64,000 nucleotides of DNA. Source: Neptunicoccus cionae. GTDB lineage: Bacteria > Pseudomonadota > Alphaproteobacteria > Rhodobacterales > Rhodobacteraceae. Shown piece after piece: positions 1-11,000 of the stretch. A program made the translations under genes and the position numbers. How positions within the stretch are numbered: the stretch's first letter is position 1; the number at the start of each line of letters is the position of its first letter. The stretch is from positions 248,001 to 312,000 of the forward strand of contig NZ_PKOJ01000003.1 of the NCBI RefSeq assembly GCF_002860325.1, written 5' to 3'. The notes beneath the pieces are model-generated. The model worked only from the letters and a program-made list of their open reading frames with translations. It was not told where the DNA came from and searched no databases.

Positions 1-446
1 ACAAGCCGAACCTTGTTTTTGTCGATGCTTTGATCGAAAAAACACCACCAGCTTCACTATTGGGAGCAATGGTTTTAACGCTTGATGCAGTCAGGCACGG
101 TGACGTCATTACTTCTTTTCTGAATTCTGAAATAGCCGGTAGAAGAATGGCGATGGGGATGGGTCAATCAGCTGATATTGAACGTGCCACGCTCTATTCC
201 CATTTGCTATACGGAATCCAGTTGTTTGCGGCACAGGCTGCCTGTGAGGAAAGGTTTAATTGTGGAGAATTGCAGAACTTTGCCCGGATCACGGAGATGT
301 TCGGCAGTGAATTTGAATTTCTTGACCCCGTAGCTCCACAATTTGCACTTTTATGTTTATTGAAAACGGATGGGTATGTGGTCCCGTTACGGACCGTTTT
401 GGCCAGCCCTAGATTCCGAGATTGCATTTCTAAATGGAAGCTTTAG
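1..446 (+). CDS. secreted hypothetical protein, 5'-truncated paralog
   Basis: The reading frame is open from base 3 through the window edge to the stop at 444-446, so this is the C-terminal part of a longer gene. The TTG at 30 is unlikely to be the real start because the frame continues upstream. The last ~125 residues closely match the downstream gene at 604-1341, including the motifs CEERFNCGELQNFARI and GYVVPLRTVLASPRFRDCIS; the DNA is also near-identical near the 3' end. The two Cys of CEERFNC are kept, as expected for an exported protein. I do not recognise the family. The stretch is visibly AT-richer than the metabolic genes further on, hinting at accessory DNA. Function unknown. Confidence 0.7.
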   Translation, partial: KPNLVFVDALIEKTPPASLLGAMVLTLDAVRHGDVITSFLNSEIAGRRMAMGMGQSADIERATLYSHLLYGIQLFAAQAACEERFNCGELQNFARITEMFGSEFEFLDPVAPQFALLCLLKTDGYVVPLRTVLASPRFRDCISKWKL

Positions 447-603
447 AGCATCGTCGCTTTCAAAATAGCTTCCGCCGCTATGGCCTACTTTTACCCTCCA
501 CGACACCTTCATGAGCCAACGCGATAACGAGAGTTACTTGCGATCCGTTACTAAATAATTAACACTACCTTAGGTATTGAAAACCAATTGCAGGAAATAA
601 GCA

Positions 604-1341
604 ATGGTCCGCAAAAAATATTTTAAGAACAAAAATTTATTTACGTTTTTGGGAAATTCGGGATCGCCTCTTCCCTTCTCTCTAGGGGGCGCTGCCCTTC
701 TTCTCATTACTGTAATGTTTTCTATCGGCGCTGTCCGGCTGGCAGCGGCCCAGGATGAGTCTCTATTGGTGCAAAACGACAGAGACATTTCTGAATACAT
801 TGAAGCTTGTGATAGCTATAAGCTGTTTTTAGAATTGAAGCCTGTAGATGAGGCCAACATCGAAACATGTCACCCGTTCAATCAGGCGATCATTGAGCTC
901 GGTGAGCTGCCAACATCTGAGTTTTTAAATATTCTTAAAGAAAATATTGATCCGGTCACATCATTTGGGGCAACGGTTTTAACGCTTGATGTAGTCAGCC
1001 GCGGTAACGCCGTTTCTGTTTTTGCGCAATCCGAAATAGCTGGTAGAAAAGAGGCGATGAGGATGGGCGGATCAGGTGATATTGAACGTGCCACGCTATA
1101 TTCTCATCTTCTATTCGGGATCCAGTTGCAATCGTTTCAACAGCTCTGTGAGGAGAGGTTTAATTGTGGAGAATTACAGAACTTTGCTCGGATCTCAGAG
1201 ATGTTCGGCAGTGAATTTGGATTTCTAGACCCCGTAGCTCCCCAATCTGCACTTTTATGTTTAGTGAAAACGGATGGATATGTGGTCCCGTTACGGACCG
1301 TTTTGGCCAGCCCCAGATTTCGAGACTGTATTTCGAAATAG
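604..1341 (+). CDS. secreted hypothetical protein, tandem paralog
   Basis: 245 residues. A basic N-terminus (MVRKKYFKNKN) precedes a long hydrophobic stretch at about residues 30-50 ending in LAAAQ, consistent with a signal peptide or anchor. The mature part is hydrophilic and has several Cys, including CEERFNC. The C-terminal ~125 residues repeat the upstream gene (1-446) with few substitutions, so the pair arose by tandem duplication. The spacer between the copies (447-603) is AT-rich and shows no other gene. The ATG at 604 follows the weak purine stretch GGAAATAAGCA. No catalytic motif or known domain is recognised. Confidence 0.7.
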   Translation: MVRKKYFKNKNLFTFLGNSGSPLPFSLGGAALLLITVMFSIGAVRLAAAQDESLLVQNDRDISEYIEACDSYKLFLELKPVDEANIETCHPFNQAIIELGELPTSEFLNILKENIDPVTSFGATVLTLDVVSRGNAVSVFAQSEIAGRKEAMRMGGSGDIERATLYSHLLFGIQLQSFQQLCEERFNCGELQNFARISEMFGSEFGFLDPVAPQSALLCLVKTDGYVVPLRTVLASPRFRDCISK

Positions 1342-1505
1342 GATTTTAAGGAATGAACCTTCCAAAAGAGGATCTTGACTGGAACTAGTGAAAAGCCTCT
1401 CCACCGCAGGCGAAGACCCATGTTTCCATCATCCCGACAGCCTTCGGAAAACCGGAGCCGCCAAAAGTACCTCTGCTGATTTATACGGGGCCGTGCCCGT
1501 CAAAA

Positions 1506-4500
1506 TCACGGATCTATCTGGACCTTGAAGGCGACAAATCCGGCGGCGCCCGGTGGGTAACTTCCCGAACAGTCCCAGCGTAGCGGGCCGGTGTAACCGC
1601 TGACATTGGTTGCTGGCACGGTGAGCGCACAACTTATACTTGACCCGAGAGAGACTGGTGTGGAGACAGGCTCGGAGAGCGAAGTATAAGCGGGCGTGCG
1701 GTCAAAGATGATGACATCCGTAGCTGCAGAAGGGCTGACGTTTTCCACGTAAATCCTGTAAGCAAGAACATCCCCCACCCCGCCGCTGTTCACTGTGCCT
1801 TCCGGCGTGTTCTCGGTCTCGTTGCGGACCGTTTTGCGCAAGGAAATAAGACCGGCGCCAGCCCCGGAGGTAATCCGGTCCGTATTGATGGCAACCTCGA
1901 CCAGCGGGGTGTTCACCAAAGCGGTCCGTGCCTCCAGATCATAGACAAATGATCCTCCGGGGCCGACGCCGGCACCTGCCGAGACACGGGACACAAGGCA
2001 TATACGATCTCCTTCGACCACTGCAATGGCACCGGTCAAAGCGGTGTCGGGGATGCCATCACAATCGGGATCAAGAAATATGCCTGCGCTATAGCCGTTG
2101 GCAGGTGTCTGCGAGTTGTCGCCGTAGGCAAAGGTGACATCTCCTGTTGTTGTTGCGAAATATTCATGGGCCAGATTCGTGACCTGACCGGCGGCGATAT
2201 TGTCTGTTCGGTCTTCGGTCAGTCGGGGTGCCTCGATCACGCCGAAATCAAGCCCCGCGTAATCCGTGTCCGCCGAAGGGGTGAATGTGTAGGTTCCATC
2301 ACGGGTGCTGGCATCTACCAGTGTCGGCAGACCGGATTTGGTTTCCGAGACCGGTATCCAGCCGGTCTCAGGCGTGACAGTCAGGGTCAGGGGCCCGGAA
2401 TAACTATCGTCCATTGCATAAGACCATGTGCCATCAGCCTGGATCTTTGGCTGGGCAATAGTGTCGCCACTGTCGTTAAGAATGCTCAGGACAGAAGCGG
2501 GTGCGCCAGCCTCGGTGCCGTTTGACACACCGTCATGGGCCGTCCCACTGCCGCTGCCATTGTCGCCAAACACGCGCCCTGACAAACTCGGCCCGCCAGA
2601 TTTCAGCTTGATTTCATAGCGGTCCTCATCGTCATCCGCGATGCCGTCCGACAGGTCGTCGGTTTTCGCGCCGACGTTAACGTCACTGTCACTGTCAGGC
2701 AGCGAAGAGCGGATGATTTCAACTTCGTTGACATGCGTGCCGGTTTCCAGCACCCGCACCTGAATGGTCAGGGTTTCCACAGCCCCCGAAAGAATTTCAT
2801 CCACGAACCAAACCCCGGTGGAGGGATCAAAATAATCTCCGGTGGCGGGTGCGTCATCGCTCAGATACTCGAACCCATCGGGCAGCTTTTCGATAACTGT
2901 CACATTGGAAGGCGAGCCGGGACCGGAGTTGTTGACCGAGATCACCCAGTCGATCAAATCACCGGCGACGGCTTCTGTAATGACGGTATTGGTGTTCGCC
3001 TTATAGGCCACTTTGGTTATGGACAGGTCGCTTTCACCCGGATCGAACCCGAAGTTTTGATCCTGTGTCGTAGCATTGGGCACCACTGCTACAGACACCA
3101 AAGGGTTAGACGTGCCGATAGTTGAACCTGCTGGCAGATCGGTATCGGTTTCGTCCACTTCTATCCGGTAGGTGGATCCGCCGGAAAGGTTGCCGATGGT
3201 GTAAGTCCCGTCCGCCAAAGTCTCTACCGTGCGTATGAAACTGTCATCTGTCAGGTCATTCGGTGTGCCGCGGTCGTCATAAATCGATACGGAAACGCCA
3301 CCGCCAAGGTTGATCTCGGCTCCGTCCTTTTCGTCCGAACCATCCTGATCCACGTAGATATTCCCGGACACGCTGCCAAAAGGTATGACGGAAGGCCCCC
3401 GACAGGAAGCGCCGTCATTTCTGCCGCCTTCCTCATTCGAGCTTGTTGCAATCAGTTGGGCAATGCCGGTGATCGTATCCACGAGGAAAAGTTGGTTGGT
3501 GTCGTCATCATAGACATAAAACAACCCGTTTTCATCGAACCAGGCTGCGCCGTAAGATCCGCCATAAGTCGCCGGCCCGAAGAAAGTGACCTGTTCCGTC
3601 CCGACACTGGCCGCACCGTTATTGGCAGAGAATTTGAAAACCTGACCGGTATTCCCATCAATCCCGTAGAGGAAACCGTCCAGTTCGTTATAGGCGATAT
3701 CTTCGGTTTGGAGTTGGTCACTGGTGCGCAGTTCCCCCCCGCTGGTAGCCGAAGTGGCCACCGTCAGATCAAGGAGCTGGAACACATCCCTGTCGCTTTG
3801 ATAAACCATGATCCCGTTGGGCAGGACATCGCCCGCAGTCTGGCCTTTTTCCACGCCACCTGTCGGGTCCGGAAGCCGTGTAAACGCCCCTGCCCCGTCA
3901 ACGCGCCACAGTCTGCGCTCTCCTTTAGGTACGCCGTAGATATATCCGTCGAGTTCGTTATATCCCCAGCTTCCCTCAAGGTTCTGCCCCGCAGCACCGA
4001 TGTCTTGAAGGTTAAGCGAATACCCCGTTGGCGTCGCCGAGAAATTCAACCGTTTCAGGGTCGAGTCACCAGAGGCAATCTGATAGAGGCCGGCGTCGCA
4101 AACGAGAGGGGGGCTATCGCCGGAAAGCGTCAGGCCATAATCCTCGACCTCGCCGTCCAGAGCGAGTTGCACCACACCGGCTGTTGTGGACCAGCGGAAC
4201 CGGGCAAACGTCGGAAGCTGGCTGGCGCTGGCCGGCACGTTGACATCAAAGACAATAACGCCGTTCACCAGCCCGTCCTTATCCCCTGCAGACCCGTCCT
4301 GCAGGTTGGAAGCAATCATGTCGACCTCGTCAAAGCTCCCGTCTGAATCAAAGTCGATCCATGCTTGGAGATAGGCGATCGGGCCGAGCCCTGCTGTCAC
4401 TTCGTTCACGGTCACCGAAATTTCACCGGTCGCGCCTACATATAACTGGGGTAACACAACGCCGTCTTCATCGTCGCTTCCGTCAAGATCATCGCCGGTA

Positions 4501-7364
4501 GCATCAGGGCTGGCTTGTGAAACGGCCTCCGGATCGGGGGCGATGGCACCAAGGTACGTCCCTGCCACCCCTGCGTCCGCAATAATGTGCTGCGGGTCGC
4601 CATAAGACGCTGGCGCATCGCCGCGGTCTACGATCGGGGCTGCTGCGATGGTAACTGCATAATCCTCGATCTCTCCGTCTGCGGCAAAGCCGGTCGGGGA
4701 TAGAGATTGTGAAGAGGACCAGCGAAAGCGGGCAAAAGTCTGATCGAGCACTGCATCACCGGGCACGACAATTTCGATATCGATCCTGCCGTCATTGGCA
4801 AATTGGTCGCTTCCCGTACCATCGTCCTGCAAATCCAGCACAATCTGTTCGGCAGTACCGCTTTCAAACACGTTGTTGCCGTTGTAATCAATCCAGCCTT
4901 GCAGATAGCCGCTTGTTCCGGTGACTGTTGCCGTCAGTGTAGATGTTAGACCCTGCGTAAGTGGCGGGATGGACACGCCATCGTCGTCGTCACTATCCGC
5001 GTTTGCCGCATTGCCCGGCGCGGCATCTCCGGTGATGACACTGCCAAGCAATACTTCGTCGCTGTCGCGCAAGTTGTGGACCGCATCCCCAAGAACCGAA
5101 GGCGCATCGGAATATTCCAGACAGGTCAGAATGTCCGAGACTTCCATACTGCCCGGCGGCGAAAAACCCGGCGCACTGAATTGCAGTGGCTTGTGTTCAA
5201 TAACCAGCGTATCAATCGGCTGACTGAAGCCCACGGTAACCGCACGGGACGCCCCTGACCCCAATGCGTTCTGCCGCTCACCCGTAACAGAACCGTCGTT
5301 ATTGGCGACCCGTGTCATTGCGAAAGAACCCGTGCCATCGGCCATAGACGGAGACACCCGCGTGCCGCCGAGTAGCCCATAGACTGTGGCGGATTCATTC
5401 TGGTTCAGATCCGCGATATAGACGTAGATACCATTCAAAGGCGTTGCAAAAGCGGTGCGCAGTTCAACATATCGCGCTGTCAGCATCGGGTTACCGCCAG
5501 TGCCCGGATAAAGCGTGTTGGTTGTGCCGATCGTTGCAGAGGTCAGTGCGGGGGAAATATCAGTTGTGGTAACGGTGCCGCTGATGCCGTGATTGGTAAA
5601 GGCAGTGGTCGCACCTACAGTCAGCGGGGCGTCATTTGCCCAGTCTACAATCGGCGTCCGTGTCCCGGAACAACCGGGCATCTCTTCTGTCGGGGCAGGA
5701 GAAACTGCGACGGAAACACTCCCCGTTGCAGGCCCGCCCTGATCGCTCGACAAAGCGGTGTCTGCGGTCACGGTGTCACCGCCAACCGCAGAGAGTTTTA
5801 CATCAAATTCGATCACACCGGAGCCAAGACCCTCAAGGCTCGACATTGTATTGAAAGAGAACGTGCCGCCGGACGGGTTGCTTACAAGGCGGATATCCTC
5901 GCCGCTGATCACTTCGAAATTGGATGTGCCCGTCGTTTGGGAAGGCAAGGTCACAGACAGAACGGCGTTTGTCATCGCGGACAATGAGGTATTGGCATAG
6001 CCGACACGGTAGCGAACCGTGGCGGCGGGGGGGATATCTCCGCCGGTGTAGGTTGTGCCATTCACTTCGCTGATGCTAATGCCCACAGCGAGATCATCTC
6101 CGGAGGGAATGGCATAGACGGAAGACCCCGCTACCCAATAGCGCCAGGGATTGTCATTGCCGGCTGCACCGCCCTGCGCACTATCGCCACCGTGGCCTTC
6201 GGCGTTGATAGGCGACAAGGACTCAACATCCGTAATCCGCAGACGCAACGAGGCGTAAAACACTTCGCCCTGCGCGATACCGCCAAAGGCAAAGCGCACA
6301 GCATTTGTTCCGGCAGGAAGCTGCGTTGCATCCGAAGCGTTGAGGCTGAACCCGGTAGCAGAGGCGTCAGTACACACGAATTCGGAGTTCACATCGGCAT
6401 TGTTGGTTTCCGGATAAACCGATCCAGCGCTGACCGCCGGACCTTCCTGTCCGACAATCAGTGGATCATCGGCTTTACAACTTCCCGGGTACTGGATACG
6501 CTGCCATGGTCCGGTGGTGCCGTAACGGTCCCAATCCGAACCTGAATCCGGCCCTGCAACCGGACTACCCGCGCGAAAGGGCGTGGCACCGCGCCCGCCG
6601 GTAATTGAGGTTTCTTCAGACGGGCTGAACCCGTTGGAATCAATGGTGCCACCTGAACCAAAAGCATTGATCTGCACCGCGTCCCATTTGTTGTGAACCC
6701 GCGCTGTACCGGAACCGCCAACCGAAGACCAGGGAGTGCCGTTGGTCGGGTTTACCAGATAGCCGTTTGTCAAATCGGCGACCAGTGATCCGTTTGCAAA
6801 CAGCGCTGTATCGGCGCGGGTGGAATAGAAGACGCCCGTATCCCCATAGATATAGGCGAGTCCGGCATTACAATCTTCAGTCGTGGCAGCGAATCCCGCC
6901 AACAGACATTCCGTGTTGGATTCCGGGTTCCAGCCGTTGGCCGACACATCGAAAACCAGTTGGCCCTTTGGCCCCCAACCTTTTGAAATACCGCTGCCCG
7001 TTGTTGCCTGCGCCGGTCGTGCGGGGAGTTCGTTACCGGCTGCATCCGTGATAAACGCACCTACCACCTCGGTGCCTTCGGGGACATACATGGTGGCGTA
7101 CCCTCCCGGACCGTCTTGGGTTCCGGCTACGATCGTTGGGAAACTGGAGTAAACCTGAACGATATCCCCGTTCTGAACAGCCGGTTCGCCGGCAAGGACT
7201 CGGGCCTTGATTTCGGATCTTGTGTCCGGTGTCAGATCAATGACACCCGTTCCCAGCCAAGCACCATGGGCCAAAGCAATCACAGTCAGGCCAAGCCAAA
7301 CAAGAATTGAAGCAACCAACCGGTGCGCTGCGACAGCTTTCATACAGACAAAAAAGCACTTCAT
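1506..7364 (-). CDS. giant secreted GEVED/SdrD-B/DUF11 surface protein
   Basis: 1952 residues, predicted exported and extracellular. An N-terminal hydrophobic segment (about residues 15-38) acts as signal peptide. Approximate layout: N-terminal beta-rich region to ~400; a DUF11-like segment near 420-540; two GEVED-type domains (about 770-900 and 915-1075, each ending in FARFRW...DGE(I/V)EDY); a propeller-like DUF6923-type region (about 1085-1320, repeated YNELDG(Y/F)(I/L)YG); SdrD-B-like domains (about 1326-1430 and 1591-1690); and DUF11-like repeats (about 1445-1550 and 1838-1952). It is acidic and rich in D, G, S and T, with many DxDxDG-like calcium-type loops. No RTX tail, LPXTG or beta-barrel is visible at the C-terminus, so the secretion and anchoring route is unclear. 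A second in-frame ATG lies at 7343. Probably an adhesin or matrix protein; exact role unknown. Confidence 0.85.
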   Translation of the reverse strand: MKCFFVCMKAVAAHRLVASILVWLGLTVIALAHGAWLGTGVIDLTPDTRSEIKARVLAGEPAVQNGDIVQVYSSFPTIVAGTQDGPGGYATMYVPEGTEVVGAFITDAAGNELPARPAQATTGSGISKGWGPKGQLVFDVSANGWNPESNTECLLAGFAATTEDCNAGLAYIYGDTGVFYSTRADTALFANGSLVADLTNGYLVNPTNGTPWSSVGGSGTARVHNKWDAVQINAFGSGGTIDSNGFSPSEETSITGGRGATPFRAGSPVAGPDSGSDWDRYGTTGPWQRIQYPGSCKADDPLIVGQEGPAVSAGSVYPETNNADVNSEFVCTDASATGFSLNASDATQLPAGTNAVRFAFGGIAQGEVFYASLRLRITDVESLSPINAEGHGGDSAQGGAAGNDNPWRYWVAGSSVYAIPSGDDLAVGISISEVNGTTYTGGDIPPAATVRYRVGYANTSLSAMTNAVLSVTLPSQTTGTSNFEVISGEDIRLVSNPSGGTFSFNTMSSLEGLGSGVIEFDVKLSAVGGDTVTADTALSSDQGGPATGSVSVAVSPAPTEEMPGCSGTRTPIVDWANDAPLTVGATTAFTNHGISGTVTTTDISPALTSATIGTTNTLYPGTGGNPMLTARYVELRTAFATPLNGIYVYIADLNQNESATVYGLLGGTRVSPSMADGTGSFAMTRVANNDGSVTGERQNALGSGASRAVTVGFSQPIDTLVIEHKPLQFSAPGFSPPGSMEVSDILTCLEYSDAPSVLGDAVHNLRDSDEVLLGSVITGDAAPGNAANADSDDDDGVSIPPLTQGLTSTLTATVTGTSGYLQGWIDYNGNNVFESGTAEQIVLDLQDDGTGSDQFANDGRIDIEIVVPGDAVLDQTFARFRWSSSQSLSPTGFAADGEIEDYAVTIAAAPIVDRGDAPASYGDPQHIIADAGVAGTYLGAIAPDPEAVSQASPDATGDDLDGSDDEDGVVLPQLYVGATGEISVTVNEVTAGLGPIAYLQAWIDFDSDGSFDEVDMIASNLQDGSAGDKDGLVNGVIVFDVNVPASASQLPTFARFRWSTTAGVVQLALDGEVEDYGLTLSGDSPPLVCDAGLYQIASGDSTLKRLNFSATPTGYSLNLQDIGAAGQNLEGSWGYNELDGYIYGVPKGERRLWRVDGAGAFTRLPDPTGGVEKGQTAGDVLPNGIMVYQSDRDVFQLLDLTVATSATSGGELRTSDQLQTEDIAYNELDGFLYGIDGNTGQVFKFSANNGAASVGTEQVTFFGPATYGGSYGAAWFDENGLFYVYDDDTNQLFLVDTITGIAQLIATSSNEEGGRNDGASCRGPSVIPFGSVSGNIYVDQDGSDEKDGAEINLGGGVSVSIYDDRGTPNDLTDDSFIRTVETLADGTYTIGNLSGGSTYRIEVDETDTDLPAGSTIGTSNPLVSVAVVPNATTQDQNFGFDPGESDLSITKVAYKANTNTVITEAVAGDLIDWVISVNNSGPGSPSNVTVIEKLPDGFEYLSDDAPATGDYFDPSTGVWFVDEILSGAVETLTIQVRVLETGTHVNEVEIIRSSLPDSDSDVNVGAKTDDLSDGIADDDEDRYEIKLKSGGPSLSGRVFGDNGSGSGTAHDGVSNGTEAGAPASVLSILNDSGDTIAQPKIQADGTWSYAMDDSYSGPLTLTVTPETGWIPVSETKSGLPTLVDASTRDGTYTFTPSADTDYAGLDFGVIEAPRLTEDRTDNIAAGQVTNLAHEYFATTTGDVTFAYGDNSQTPANGYSAGIFLDPDCDGIPDTALTGAIAVVEGDRICLVSRVSAGAGVGPGGSFVYDLEARTALVNTPLVEVAINTDRITSGAGAGLISLRKTVRNETENTPEGTVNSGGVGDVLAYRIYVENVSPSAATDVIIFDRTPAYTSLSEPVSTPVSLGSSISCALTVPATNVSGYTGPLRWDCSGSYPPGAAGFVAFKVQIDP

Positions 7365-8016
7365 GATCTATTCTTCCCCGCAAAATATAGCCACACCGCT
7401 TCCGTGCAGTTGTCCCTGAACCAACTCAAGCCGAAACAGGAAGGCGGATCTGGACGCCATTTATCCCGTTTCGCTGCGCAGCAGTCTTTTGATACGGACA
7501 GCAAATCTGCGCGGTCCGTTTGCTTTCAGTCTTCTCAAATTCGTTATCGTTCATCGCACAGACAGCGGAGCTTCTATGCAAACCGCTTTGGTATGACCCT
7601 TTAGTATCTGAACATTCACCTTTTGAATTCTTGCAGAAGAATAGAAGGCGCTCTCTTTTGGATAGAAACTCTGCGCTAGAGGGGGATTTTGCGGCGTTCT
7701 TGCCTGACAAAAGCAAATAGCTCCGGCCTCACTGGAATGTGGCCGGAGCTGCTATGTAGATATGTAACTCAGGTGGTTATCGCCTGCTATCCCTGCCAGA
7801 TAGCGCAACAGAAGTGCTGTAAAACCGTCGAACGGACTCTTCCCGACTGGGCTAGCACATTCCTGATATGGTCAGCAGAAGTCAGCGATGCCGGAACATG
7901 TATGAGGAGGCGCGCTAACTTCAGCCTGTAACGCCCGCGTTTGCGCGGCCTTAATTACGTTCCTTTTCGTAACTGTCATTAATCCGTCCTCCCCTGAATT
8001 TACTGCCCTTTCGGGC
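7365..8016. other. 650-bp intergenic region without a convincing gene
   Basis: Only short overlapping open frames occur on both strands. They have no ribosome binding site, biased composition or recognisable motif. The stretch lies between the start of the giant surface protein and the stop of the acyl-CoA carboxylase, so both neighbours read leftward. It contains one perfect hairpin (7719-7750) and otherwise resembles decayed sequence. Nothing else can be supported. Confidence 0.5.
7719..7750 (-). terminator. possible terminator hairpin
   Basis: Perfect 10-bp inverted repeat AGCTCCGGCC / GGCCGGAGCT with a 12-nt loop. Read on the minus strand it is followed by a moderately T-rich run (CTATTTGCTTTTG). 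It lies about 270 bp after the carboxylase stop codon and could end that transcript. The tail is imperfect, so this is tentative. Confidence 0.4.
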
Positions 8017-11000
8017 CTAGCGTCTCTCGGCCATACGCAAGCCTTTGGCGATCCAGCCTCGCGTTTCCGCAGGGTCGATCACCGCGTCGATTTCATGGGT
8101 CGAGGCCACATTCATCGCCCCACCCCGCGCGTAAAGTTCATCCACCAATCGGGTATACAAAGCTTCACGCGCGGCGGGATCTGTCTCGGCCTCCAGCTCT
8201 TTGCGATAGCCAAGCTGGATCGCGCCCTCCAAGCCCATCGGCCCGAATTCCCCCGTCGGCCAAGAGATCGAAAAGGCCGGTTCCCCAAGGCTCCCTGCCG
8301 CCATTGCCTGCGCCCCGATGCCATAGGCTTTGCGCAGGCAAACAAAGAACATCGGCGCGTTTAGGTTGGCGCCCGCCGTGATCAGTTCACAGGCCGCAGC
8401 GACTGCGCCTTCCTCTTCGCTGTCCGGTCCAACCATGAAGCCCGGCGTGTCACAAAGCGACAAAACTGGCAGGTCGAATTTGGCGCAGAGGTTCAGGAAT
8501 CGTGCCCCTTTGGACGAAGCCGCCGCGTCGAGCGCCCCGCCCAGATGTTGCGGATTATTGGCGATCACCCCCATCGGACGCCCCTCAATCCGCACGAACC
8601 CTGTCACCATGCCGGCCGCATGTTGTGCGCCCAGTTCAAGGAAACTGTCCTTGTCCACCAGCCCTTCGATCAGGGGGCGGATCAGATAGGATTTCTTGCG
8701 GTTTTCGGGGATAGCGTGGCGCAACATCCGCTGGTCCGCGGCCTCCCAATCAGCCAGATCCCCTTGGAAATAGGACAGAACCTGACGGGTCGCGGCAATC
8801 GCGGCTTTATCGTCTTCGGTCAGAATATCCAGCAGTCCGTTTTGCGCGTGCATGGGCGCGGGGCCGATCTCCTTGGGATGGAAACTGCCGATCCCACCCG
8901 CTTCGATCATGGCAGGACCAGCCAACCCGATCCAACTGTTTCGGGTGGCGATCCGGATGTCCCCCGCCCCGAAAATCGCCGCGTTACCGGCAAAACAGAA
9001 CCCCGAGTTGACCGTAATCCGCGGCCCCCAGCCCTTAAGACGTGCAAATTCCGCAAAGGTCGTGACCTTCAGGCCCGACTGGATGGTTTGGGCAAAATCA
9101 TCGTCATTGGGTCGACCGCCGCCCCCTTCGGTGAAAAACACAGACGCAAGACCCTGTTCATGGGCGACTTCGATCATCCGGTCGGTTTTCAGGTGCCCGA
9201 AATAGCCCTGTGTCCCCGCCATCACGGTGGAGTCATAGGCCAGCAAGGCCACCTGTGAACGCCAGCTGGGGAAACGATCCGCATTCATCGCTCCTACGCC
9301 CGTGACGATCCCGTCCGCCGGAGACACGTCGATCAGGGTTTCCAACCCCAGCTTGCGGCGCTGACCTGCAAGAACGAGCTGCCCGTATTCATGAAAATCG
9401 CCGCCAGCGCACAGGCCGCTGATGATCTCGCGGGTGGTGCGCTGGCCGCGATCCCGCCGCCGCGCAACCGCACGAGGGCGGTTTTCATCCAGCGTCCGCG
9501 CAAGACGGCCTTGCAGTGCTGAAAGATCGTCGCGGATATGATCGGGATCAACGGCGCTGTCCTGTGCGCTGATTTCCGCAAGCGTGTCGTCCCGCGTAAA
9601 GGCCAGCACCGGCGTACCGGCGGAAACGGTCTGCCCTTCGGAGACAAAAATCTCGGCCACGATCCCGCCAGCCTCGGCCACGACCACATGCTGCATTTTC
9701 ATCGCCTCGATCACGGCGACTTCCTGTCCTTTGGCGATCTGGTCGCCCACCGCCACAAGCACCTGCTGGATCATCGCCTGCATCGGCGCACGAAGCGCCT
9801 CGGTCCCTTGGGGGAGTTGCACCTCTTCCTCCGCTGCTAGGGTTTCGGCTTCAAAGAACCGGTCCGCCCCGCCGCTATCGGCCAACAGCGCGGGCATCTG
9901 CGCATCCAGCGTGCGAACATCTACCGCCCAGTCTGCCATCACCGGCAGACGCAAAAGGGACCGCAGGAAGGCGATGTTTGTGTCGATGCCGCTGATCTGG
10001 TACTCTGACAAGGCGCGTTCTGCCTTGGCAAACAACCGCCCCAAATCGCCGGACTTTTCATGCACCACCAGTTTCGCGAGCAGGGAGTCAAAATTCGGAT
10101 TGGTGCTGTACCCCGCATAGGCGTATCCGTCGACCCGCACTCCCGGACCGCTGGGCAGAGCATATGCGTTCAGCCGCCCGCCTGTTGGTGTGAACACCCC
10201 GTCCTGATCCAGTGTTTCCGTATTGATACGGGTCTGCAGACTGTAGCCCACAGGCGCTGCGGGAGGCTGATCCAGCCCTATTTCCGCAAGCGTTGCCCCC
10301 GAGGCCAGCGCAAGCTGGATTTCCACCAGATCCTGTCCGGTGGTCTCTTCGGTGATCGTGTGTTCCACCTGAATACGCGGATTGGTTTCGATGAAGTAAA
10401 AGGCGCCGCTTTCCTCTACCAGAAACTCTACCGTGCCCAACCCGCGATAATCGCAGGCCCGCCCGATCGCCACAGCCGCCTCTAATAGTGCTCTGCGGGT
10501 GGCTTCTGACAAATTCGGCGCGGGGGCGAGTTCGATGATCTTCTGATGCCGCCGCTGCACCGAGCAATCCCGCTCCCACAGGTGGGTCACATTACGGCCA
10601 TCGCCAATGATCTGCACCTCAATGTGGCGCACGGACGGCAGGAAGCGTTCTGCATAAAGCGTGCCATCGCCAAAGGCTGCGGCGGCTTCGGTGCCGGCCT
10701 GATTGAAGGCGGTCTCGATCTCTGCTGCGGATTGCACGATGCGCATTCCGCGCCCGCCGCCACCATTCACCGCCTTGATCATCAGCGGTGCTGCACCCTG
10801 TTCTTCAAAGAAGGCTTTCACCGCGTCCACATTGTCCAGCGGACCGGACCCGCGCAAAACCGGAACGCTTGCGCTTTCAGCCAAAGCACGAGCCGAGACC
10901 TTGTCTCCCTGACGGCGGAGTGTCTCTGCATCCGGCCCGACAAAGATGATACCTGCCTTGGCACAGGCATCTGCGAAATCGGCACGCTCGCTCAACAGGC

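Noticed and set aside
7426-7716. 96-codon minus-strand open frame
   Set aside because: No ribosome binding site, overlaps other weak frames and shows no protein-like pattern.
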